Below, piece after piece: positions 55,685-64,000 of a stretch of 64,000 nucleotides of DNA. The position numbers and the translations under genes were made by a program. The DNA lies in the NCBI GenBank assembly GCA_021234155.1, contig JAJEKV010000095.1:2500372-2564371 (forward strand). The letters are read 5' to 3'. Origin of the DNA: Isoetes taiwanensis. Taxonomy: Eukaryota > Streptophyta > Lycopodiopsida > Isoetales > Isoetaceae. The notes beneath the pieces are model-generated. The model searched no databases. It was not told the origin of the DNA and worked only from the letters and a program-made list of their open reading frames with translations. The stretch's first letter is position 1. Every line of letters begins with the position of its first letter.

Positions 55685-55713
55685 TGCATTGGCCGAGAAT
55701 CGAACTCGGGTCT
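55685..55713 (-). pseudogene. Truncated tRNA-Gly (3' end only)
   Basis: Only the acceptor 3' strand and intact T-arm (CCCGAGTTCGATTCTCGG on minus) remain. At 55,714 the array is replaced by unrelated sequence. Confidence 0.8.
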
Positions 55714-56440
55714 GCACACCCTCACCCCGGTTTTTGGTCCACTGTTGAAAACATCAGTTTTGGTAGGTCTACATGTCCTGTTTTCAAAGAATCCTACATG
55801 TGGATTTGTGGAGGTATGGTTTTGTTCGATAATGGTGTTCTTTTTTCAGTGGACTAAAACATCCACTGTTGTTTTGTAGTTTCTTCTATTGTGACATGTC
55901 ATTTTATAATACAATCCACTGTAGGAAAGAATACTTGAATTTCTACATGTCTAATAATTCTATTGTCACATGTCTTTATAGATGTAGGAAAGAATATTTG
56001 ATTCTCTACATGTCCTATACTTCCATTCACATGTCTTTATAGTAGTAGGACAGAGTACTTTATTTGCTAAGGCATTGTAGGAAAGAATACATGAATTATG
56101 ACATGTGTAATACTTCTATTGTCACATGTCTTTATAGAAGTAGGAAAGAATACTTGATACTCTACATGTCATATGCTTCCATGTCACATGTCTTTATAGT
56201 AGTAGGACAGAGTACTTTATTTGCGAAGGCATTGTAGGAAAGAATACATGAATTACGACATGTGTAATACTTCTATTGTCACATGTCTTTATAGAAGTAG
56301 GAAAGAATACTTGCTTCTCTACATGTCCTATCCTTCCATATCACAGGTCTTTATAGTGGTAGGACAGAGTACTTGATTTGCTACATGTGATGCACGTGTG
56401 CCATCACATGTCCTTATACTAGTATTCCATGTAAGACAAG
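55714..56440. repeat. Higher-order tandem repeat, about 182-bp period
   Basis: Built from subunits of about 60 bp such as TAGGAAAGAATACTTGA...TCTACATGTCCTA...TCACATGTCTTTATAG. The composite GGACAGAGTACTTTATTTGC recurs at about 56,047 and 56,205, and a diverged form near 56,363. ACATGT palindromes are frequent. No coding signal. Confidence 0.8.
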
Positions 56441-56692
56441 TTACTTCAATTACTTAACACCTATTTTTGCATAACAAAACCATCAAGAATTTGATTTGTA
56501 TTCCTTGAGGGGGTGCAGGACCGGTGCAAAAATGCAATATCTCATCTATTGTCCCTTTACCCCTCATGCTTATAGAAAACTAGAATGCAAAGGCATTATG
56601 AAGATCCCAAAATTGAATTGAACTGAATTTAACTTTAATCCATGGGAACCAACAAGTCTATCGATCCTTGTATGCCACATGCAAGGCAAGTG

Positions 56693-56814
<122 letters not shown>

Positions 56815-56879
56815 TGTTTTGCTTTTTATGCCTCAAATCCATTTTTGAGCATATGCACATGATCTCGGTCCCAATCAAG

Positions 56880-58430
56880 CCAAACATGCCACCAAGGTGG
56901 CTCAAACATAACACAAGGTGGCTCAAGCATGCCACAAAGGTGGCTCCAACATGCCAAGGTGGCTCCAACATGCCACGCGGGCTCTAACATGCCATGCAGG
57001 TTCCAATATGCCAACGCGTGGCGCAAACATGCCACGGGCTCCACCATGCCACCTAGGCTCCAACATGCCAAGGTGGCTCACAACATGTCACCTAGGCTTA
57101 AATATGCCAAGTTGGCTCAAACATGCCACCTAGGCTCCAAAGATGCCACCGTAGCTCTAACATACCACCTAGGCTCAAACATGCCAAAGTGGCTCAAACA
57201 TGCCACGTGGGCTCCAACATGCCACCTAGGCTCAAACATGCCAAGGTGGCTCAAACATGCCACCTAGGCTCCAACATGACAAGGTGGCTCAAACATGCCA
57301 CATGGCTTCAACATGCCACCTAGGCTCCAACATGCCAAGGTGGCTCAAAACATGCCACGTGGGCTCCAACATGCCACGTGGGCTCCAACATGCCAAGGTG
57401 GCTCTAACATGCCACCTAGGCTCAAACATGCCAAGGTGGCTCCAACATGCCACCATTTAGGCTCCAACATGCAAAATGACTCAAACATGCCACTTAGGTC
57501 CAACGTGCTCAAACATGCCACGCAGCTCCAAAGATGCCACCTATGCTCAAACTTGCCAAGGTGGCTCAAATATGCCACGTGGGCTCCAACATGCCACCTA
57601 GGCTCCAACATTCCTAGGTGGCTCAAACATGCCACATAGGCTCAAACATGCCATGCAAAGCTCACTTAGGTTCCAACATGCCAAGGTGGCTCCAACATGC
57701 CACCTAGGCTCAAAGGTGCCAAGGTGGCTCAAACATGCCACCTAGGTTCCAACATGCCACCTAGGCTCAAACATGCCGTGGTGGCTCAAACATGCCAAGG
57801 TGGGCTCAAACATGCCACCTAGGGTCCAACATGCCACCTAGGTCCAACATGCCAAGGTGGCTCAAATATGCCACGCAATTCCACCATGCCACCTAGGCTC
57901 CAACATGCCAAGGTGGCTCACAACATGCCATCTAGGCTTAAATATGCCAAGTTGGCTCAAACATGCCACCTAGGCTCCAACATGCCACCGCGGGCTCTAA
58001 CATGCCACCTAGGCTCAAACATGCCACATGGGCTCCAACATGCCACCTAGGCTCCAACATGCCAAGGTGGCTCAAAACATGCCACCTAGGCTCCAACATG
58101 ACAACGCGGGTGGCTCAAACATGCCACATGGGCTTCAACATGCCACCTAGGTTCCAACATGCCAAGGTGGCTCAAACATGCCACTTGCTCAACATGCCAA
58201 GGTGGCTCTAACATGCCACCTAGGCTCAAACATGCCAAGGTGGCTCCAACATGCCACCTAGGCTCCAACATGACAAAATGGCTCAAACATGCCACCCCTA
58301 GGCTCCAACGCGTGCTCAAACATGCCACTTTGGCTCCAACATGCCACCTATGCTCCAACTTGCCAAGGTGGCTCAAATATGCCACGTGGGCTCCAACATG
58401 CCACCGAGGCTCCAACATTCCCCTAGGTCT
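56880..58430 (+). repeat. Self-complementary minisatellite C, plus orientation
   Basis: Alternating half-units of 18-20 bp: ACATGCCACCTAGGCTCAA and ACATGCCAAGGTGGCTCAA. GCCACCTAGG and CCAAGGTGGC are complementary at 9 of 10 bases, so each pair can form a hairpin with a loop CTCAAACATG. Variants (CCACGTGGGCTC, CCACGCGGGCTC) are interspersed. Open frames in phase with the repeat are artefacts. Confidence 0.92.
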
Positions 58431-61140
58431 TCCACGCCCACGAAACTTGGTCTCCGTGGTAATGTCGATGTTTTGAGTCCGCTGGCGGAGTCGATCACGC
58501 CCGGGTGGGGAGAGTTGCCCGCCCATTAAGGGGACCTTCCAGAGGACCTTTGGGTCGAACCGGCTTCGAAGGTTTTAGGGCTCCGCCTTTCCGCATCAAC
58601 GCCTCCCACTACCTCATGACATTGTGCAAGATCCTGGTCCAATCCGACTGGGGTATGGCCTCCAAAACGTAAACCCCGTGCCTTGCCGTGTTATTGTAGG
58701 GTTTACGCTATGGAGGTCGAAGTTTTATTCGCTTGCACTTGAGACATGGTCGAAAGCCGCAGCTGAAAACAAGAAGCAATAGAAACCGACGAAAATGGGG
58801 TTTGGATTTACCGAGGCAAAGCTTTCCTACCAAGCTCCTCCCGAGGGCAAATGCCAATCCCTCCCTTCCCTAACCCGGTTTTCCCTATCCGGCCCGCTGA
58901 ATCCACGCTTCAAGTAACTTGCTTCGAAAGCAGGTTCAAAAATTCAAGATCTGTCCGAGAACATATCAAACCGCAAAGCGTCCCGCAATGACCGTGTAGA
59001 AACCCAAGTATTTTGTCGTTCGGCAAGCATAAAAGGCTCCTAATGGAGATTTGACTTCGCCATGTCATCCGAAACAAAATAAATTACCCTAGGGACCAAG
59101 TTACACGGTCATTTTTTGCAGCAAAAGAAACACGAACCCTCTACATGGCAAGATTCTCGCACCCTCCGCTAAAGGCCAATTCACTCACGAACGTGTTGGA
59201 CATGAGCTACTTTGGCGCTTCCTAGAGCGGGGTGGTCTTCTGCCCACTAAACTTGGTCTCCGGGTAATGTCGATGTTTCGAGTCCGCTGGGCGAGTCGGA
59301 TCGCGAGCCCGGGGTGGGAGAGTTGCCCGTTAAGTGGCGTGGACCTTCCGAGAGGGACCTTTGGTCGAACGCTTCGAAGGTTTTAGGGCTCCGCTTCGCC
59401 CTCAATGCCCTCCCACTACCTCATGACATTGTGCAAGATCCCGGTCCAATCATGACTAGGGTATGGCCTCCAAAACGTAAACCCCCGTGCCTTGCCGGTT
59501 TGTGTAGGGTTTACGTTATGGAGGTCGAAGTTTTATTCGGTTGCACTTGAGACATGGTCGAAAGCCGCAGTTGAAAACAAGAAGCAATAGAAACCGGCGA
59601 AATGGGGTTTGGATTTACCGAGGCGGGCTTTCCTACCGGTGCTCCTCCCGGAGGGCAAATGCCAATGCCTCCTTCCCGAACCCGTTTCCCTATCCGACCG
59701 ATTGAATCCACGCTTCAAGTAACTTGCTTCGAGCAGGTTCAAAAAATTCAAGATCCGTCCCCGAGAACATATCAAACCATAAAAGCATCCCGCGATCGAC
59801 CGTGTAGAAACCCAAGTGTTTTGTCGTTCGGGCGATAAAAGACTCGAAATGAAGATTTGACTTATGCGCCGTCCTAAACAAATGAAATTACCCTAGGGAC
59901 CAAGTTACACGGTCATTTTTGCAGCAAAGAAACACGAACCCTCTACATGGCGATTCTCGCACCCTCCGCTAAGGCCAATTCACTACTGAACGTGTTGGAC
60001 ATGAGCTACTTTGGGGCTTCCTAGAGCGGGGGTGGTCTTCTGCCCACCGAAACTTGGTGTCCGGGTAATGTCGATGTTTCGAGTCCGTTGGCGAGTCGGA
60101 TCACGTTCCGGGTGGGAGAGTTGCCCGCTCGTGGCCGGGAACCTTCGAGAGAGGACCTTTGGGTCGAACCGCTACGAAGGTTTTAGGGCTCCATGTTACA
60201 TCCGCCAATGCCCTCCCACTACCTCATGACATTGTGCAAGATCCCCGGTCCAATCGACTAGGGGTATGGCCTCCCAAAACATAAACCCCGTGCCTTGCCG
60301 TGTTATTGTAGGGTTTATGTTATGGAGGTCGAAGTTTTATTCAGTTGCACTTGAGACATGGTCGAGAAAGCTGCAGTTGAAAACAAGAAGCAATAGAAAC
60401 CCCATTTAAATGGGGTTTGGATTTACCGAAGTCGGGCTTTCCTACCGTGCTCCTCGGGAGGGCAAATGCCAATGCCTCCCTTCCCCTAACCCGGTTTCTA
60501 TCCGGCCGCTTGAATCCACGCTTCAAGTAACTTGCTTCGAGCAGTTCAAAAAATTCAAGATCTGTCCCGAGAACATATCAAACCGCCGCGCGCCCCGCAA
60601 TCGAATCGTAGAAACCCAAGTGTTTTGTCGTTCGGGCAGTACAAAGGCTCCGGAATGGAGATTTGACTTCGCCATGTCGTCCGAAACAGCGAAATTACCC
60701 TAGGGACCAAGTTACACGGTCATTTTTTGCAGCAAAAGAAACACGAACCCTCTACATGGCAGTATTCTGCACCAGGCCAATTCACTACGAACGTGTTGGA
60801 CATGAGCTACTTTGGCGCTTCCTAGAGCAGGGGTGGTCTTCTGCCCACGAAACTTGGTCTCCAGGGTAATGTCGATGTTTCGAACCGTTGGCGAGTCGGA
60901 TCGCGATTCCCGGGTGGGGAGAGTTGCCCGCTCAGGCCGTGGACCTTCCAGAGAGGACCTTTGGGTTGTACTGCTTCTGGAAGGTTTTAGGGCTCCGTCT
61001 TCTGGCCTCAATGCCCTCCCACTACCTCATGACATTGTGCAAGATCCTGGTCCAATCTGACTAGGGTATGGCCTCCAAAACGTAAACCCTGTGCCTTGCC
61101 AGGTTATTGTAGGGTTTACGTTATGGAGGTCGGGCTTTGG
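58431..61140 (-). repeat. Satellite A' (about 803-bp unit), inverted relative of satellite A
   Basis: The anchor GACATTGTGCAAGATCC lies at 58,618, 59,425, 60,228 and 61,031 (periods 807, 803, 803). Each unit has AAAACGTAAACCCC...GGGTTTACGTTATGG (near 58,663, 59,474, 60,277 and 61,079). Read in reverse, segments such as GAGCTACTTTGGCGCTTC and AAATTACCCTAGGGA match satellite A at 11.5-17.3 kb in the same order. Units differ by many small indels. No stable ORF. Confidence 0.85.
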
Positions 61141-61890
61141 TCCGTTGCACTTGGGACATGGTCGAAGCAAATGCGTTTGAAAACACGCAGGCAGAGAAAC
61201 GCGAGAATGGGGTTTGGATTTAATCTCCTCCTAGTTTTGCAATTAAAAGTCTAGAGCACCTTATGCAGTAGCAAAATTGTTTGGGATCACTCGGGTTCGC
61301 CAATAGATCGAAACTCTGTTATTTCAGTTCTCATGGCTCCCCATGCATGTTTAGAAATGGTCCACCTAGTTATCAAAGAAGTCGACTACGTTTTGGCCTC
61401 CAAAACGTAAACCTGTGCGTTGCTAGGTTATTGTAGGGTTTACGTTATGGAGGTCGAAGTTTTATTCGATTACACTTGAGGCATGGTCGAAGTCTGCGGT
61501 TGAAAACAAGAAGCAATAGAAACCGATTTAAATGGGGTTTGGATTTATCCTCCTCCCGTCGCAATTAGAAGTCAAGAACACATTTTGTAGTAGCAAATTT
61601 TTCTGAAATGATTCGGGATGCCAATAGATCCAAAGTCTGTTATTTCAGTTGCCATGGCTCTGCATGCATGTTTGAAAAGGTACACCGATCCCAAGTGCAA
61701 TCGACCACGTTTTGGCCCCCACAACGTAAACCCTACAATAACCCGGCAAGGCAATGGGTTTGCATTTTGGAGGCCATACCCTAGCCAGATTGGACCAGGA
61801 TCTTGCACAATGTCATGAGGTAGTGGGGAGGCGTTGGCGCCCGAAGATCTGAGTCCTAAAACCTTCCGATCCCGGCCCGGTTCGAGTTGG
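61141..61890. repeat. Truncated satellite A' copies, one inverted
   Basis: The palindrome region recurs at 61,400-61,460 in the same orientation as the array. A copy at about 61,687-61,880 runs the other way (ACAACGTAAACCCTACAATA, then GATCTTGCACAATGTCATGA). The interval between them has AAAATGGGGTTTGGATTTA pieces and short unique stretches. Confidence 0.7.
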
Positions 61891-62025
61891 GGAAGTGTGT
61901 CGGTAGCTTTAAGTTCTTGGATCCCTTTATTCTATTCCTTGCCAAACACCTCTACCAAAAATTTCAAAGGTTATCATATTTCTTGCATAGAGTCCTAGTC
62001 ATCATGTCCATGTCACCACCATCTA

Positions 62026-62156
62026 GCCATGTCATCCAAAATTTGCCAACATCACCCAATAAAAAGACCAGAGATGGACATCTTTTCATTTTTGGCCTAG
62101 TCAAAACTTGGCCTTGCTTTCTTGGCATGCCATGTCACCACTTGGAGTGCCACATG
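62026..62156 (+). repeat. About 130-bp direct repeat, left copy
   Basis: From CCATGTCATCCAAAATTTGC to TGGAGTGCCACAT it matches 63,648-63,778 in the same orientation with scattered changes. The two copies bracket the inverted minisatellite block. Confidence 0.75.
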
Positions 62157-62805
62157 GGCTTCAACATGCCACCTAACATGCCTACGTGGCTCAAACATGC
62201 CAGCGGCTCCAACATGCCACCTAGGCTCAAACATGCCACCTAGGCTCACACATGCCACCTAGTCTCCAACATGCCACATAGTCTCCAATATGCCACCTAG
62301 CCTTAAACATTCCAAGGTGGCTCAAACATGCCACGTGGGCTCAAACATGCCACCTAGGCTCAAACATGCCAAGGTGGCTCCAACATGCCACCTAGGCTCA
62401 AACATGCCAAGGTGGCTCAAACATGCCACCTAGGCTCCAACATGCCACCTAGGCTCAAACATGCCAAGGTGGCTCTAACATGCCACCTAGGCTCAAACAT
62501 GCCAAGGTGGCTCAAACATGCCACGTGGCTCCAACATGCCACCTAGGCTCCAACATGCCAAGGTGGCTCAAACATGCCACCTAGGCTCCAACATGACAAG
62601 GTGGCTCAAACATGCCACATGGGCTTCAACATGCCACCTAGGCTCCAACATGCCAAGGTGGCTCAAACATGCCAGGTGGACTCCAATATGTCACGTGGGC
62701 TCCAACATGCCAAGGTGTCTCAAACATGCCACCTAGGCCCAAACATGCCAAGGTGGCTCCAACATGCCACACGGGCTCCAACATGCCACCTAGGCACTCA
62801 ATTGG
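62157..62805 (+). repeat. Minisatellite C, second block, plus orientation
   Basis: The same half-units as at 56,880-58,430 (CATGCCACCTAGGCTCAAA / CATGCCAAGGTGGCTCAAA). It ends at a 190-bp satellite fragment. Confidence 0.92.
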
Positions 62806-62811
62806 CCTTAA

Positions 62812-62995
62812 AGGTGGCGGCGGAATACTACCATGTTCGTATTTCTTTTGTTGCAAAAAATGACCGTGTAACTTGGTTCCTAGGGGAATTTCGCCCGTTC
62901 TGGACGACATGGCGAAGTCGAATCTCCATTCCGGAGCCTTTATACTGCCCAAATGACAAAACACTTGGGTTTCTACACATTCAACCGCATATTAG
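62812..62995 (+). repeat. Satellite A/A' fragment
   Basis: ATGACCGTGTAACTTGGTTC, then TTCGCCCGTTCTGGACGACA and ACAAAACACTTGGGTTTCTA, match the satellite A' unit read in reverse. It forms the centre of the inverted minisatellite pair. Confidence 0.8.
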
Positions 62996-63000
62996 TGCAT

Positions 63001-63647
63001 AGGTGGCATGCCTGAGCCACCTTGGCATGTTGGAGCCCATATGGCATGTTTGAGCCTAGGTGGCGTGTTGGAGCCCACGTGACATATTGGAGTCCACGTG
63101 GCATGTTTGAGCCACCTTGGCATGTTGGAGCCTAGGTGGCATGTTGGAGTCCACGTGGCATATTTGAGCCACCTTGTTGGAGCCCGCGTGGCGTGTTTAA
63201 GCCACCTTGGCATGTTTGAGCCTAGGTGGCATGTTGGAGCCCACATGGCATGTTTGAGCCACCTTAGCATGTTTGACATAGGTGGCATGCTTGAGCCACC
63301 TTGGCATGTTGGATATGTGGCATGTTGAAGCCTAGGTGGCATGTTGGAGCCCACGGGGCATGTTGGAGCCCACGTGGCATGTTTGAGCTACCTTGGCATG
63401 TTAGAGTCCATGTGGCATGTTTGAGCCACCTTGGCATGTTGGAGCCTAGGTGGCGTGTTTGAGCCACCTTGGCATGTTGGAGTCCACGTGGCATGGTTGA
63501 GCCACCTTGGCATGTTGGAGCCCAGGTGGCATGTTTGAGCCATATTGGCATGTTGGAGCCCACGTGGTATGGTTGAGCCACCTTGGCATATTGGAGCCTA
63601 GGTGGCATGTTTTAGCCACCTTGGCATGTTGGAGCCTAGATGCCATG
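63001..63647 (-). repeat. Minisatellite C, third block, minus orientation
   Basis: The reverse complement of the half-units (TTGAGCCACCTTGGCATGTT / GAGCCTAGGTGGCATGTTGG). With 62,157-62,805 it makes an imperfect inverted repeat of about 0.65 kb per arm. Confidence 0.92.
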
Positions 63648-63778
63648 TCACCCAAAATTTGTCAACGTCACCCCATGAATAACCAAAGATGTACATCTTT
63701 TCATTAATGGCCTAGTCAAAACTCGACATTGCTTACTTGGCATGCCATGCCACCAACTGGAGGGCCACATCATTTTTT
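63648..63778 (+). repeat. About 130-bp direct repeat, right copy
   Basis: CCATGTCACCCAAAATTTGT onward matches 62,026-62,156. Confidence 0.75.
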
Positions 63779-64000
63779 CCATGCCCTTTGCTGGTGTCAC
63801 ATGTGGAACGACATCAAGATTCCATTATAAACATTTATTACCTATGGGTTTGTAGACCTAACTTTGTAAAGAATGTTTCTATGGTTATCCAAAGAATCAT
63901 TCTAGAAGTACAAAGGACCAAGGATTGATCATATCATGGGCCACAAGTTTACCTTATTATATGGCGCCAAGTAAAAAATGCTAGAAATGCATATGTAGCA
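63779..64000. other. Window end, no gene seen
   Basis: Ordinary AT-rich sequence; a 63-codon frame to 63,928 has no recognisable domain. Confidence 0.4.

Larger units (their letters stand above)
45518..55713 (-). repeat. Tandem tRNA-Gly/tRNA-Ser dimer array, interrupted by Helitrons
   Basis: A unit of roughly 0.8 kb holding one tRNA-Gly(GCC) and one tRNA-Ser(AGA), both on the minus strand, repeats head-to-tail with well conserved spacers. Helitrons at 46,742-48,690 and 50,626-54,795 split the array. The right end breaks inside a tRNA-Gly T-arm at about 55,713. Confidence 0.85.

Noticed and set aside
56880-58430. CRISPR-like regular spacing of short palindromic repeats
   Set aside because: Repeats are contiguous with no unique spacers, and the DNA is plant nuclear.
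56918-63655. Repeat peptides of the type NMPRWLKHATWAPTCHLGS
   Set aside because: Translation of the 18-20-bp minisatellite in phase; no start context, strand symmetric.

Overview
The window reads as nuclear DNA of a land plant. The grounds are spliceosomal GT-AG introns, eukaryotic tRNA genes with internal A and B boxes, CACTA and Helitron DNA transposons of plant type, an ARGONAUTE PIWI fragment, a GDSL-esterase fragment and telomere-like AAACCCTA motifs. I cannot name the species. Nearly all of it is transposon or satellite DNA. I see no complete, obviously functional host protein gene; the only intact functional units are some tRNA genes and possibly one reverse-transcriptase ORF.

Layout. 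Positions 1-1,795 hold nested Helitron ends with unrecognised gene scraps. From 2,456 to 39,946 lies what may be one very large, heavily nested CACTA element: a CACTACAA terminus at each end, a CTT triplet on both sides, and ACGTCG-rich subterminal repeats. It holds a decayed tnp2-type transposase (about 4.3-9.2 kb) with a SET-like methyltransferase fragment among its exons, small unrecognised ORFs, a roughly 1.12-kb GC-rich satellite (11.5-17.3 kb), an AGO4-like PIWI fragment joined head-to-head to a WG-repeat (AGO-hook-like) segment (17.7-19.0 kb), a diverged tandem duplication bounded by CTT microsatellites (19.5-25.4 kb), a Penelope-like reverse-transcriptase ORF (26.0-27.1 kb) between near-identical direct repeats, further broken ORFs (30-33.3 kb) and three Helitrons (33.8-39.4 kb).

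Downstream come remnants of an unidentified multi-exon gene and a GDSL esterase piece (40-43.2 kb), a roughly 515-bp satellite (43.9-45.5 kb), and a tandem tRNA-Gly(GCC)/tRNA-Ser(AGA) array (45.5-55.7 kb) interrupted by two Helitrons. The array's own repeats supply the uninterrupted target sites, so those two insertions can be read to the base. The last 8 kb is tandem-repeat DNA: a roughly 182-bp higher-order repeat, a GA microsatellite, a self-complementary minisatellite, and a roughly 803-bp satellite that is a diverged, inverted relative of the 11.5-17.3 kb satellite.

How it fits together. The strongest biological theme is that CACTA-like DNA here has collected pieces of silencing and chromatin genes: an AGO4-like PIWI domain, WG repeats of the sort that bind ARGONAUTE, and a SET-like domain. 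All are broken, so a function is speculation. The second theme is repeats that fold: a covarying hairpin in the 5' intron repeats, palindromic satellite units, and inverted Helitron pairs, all possible sources of double-stranded RNA.
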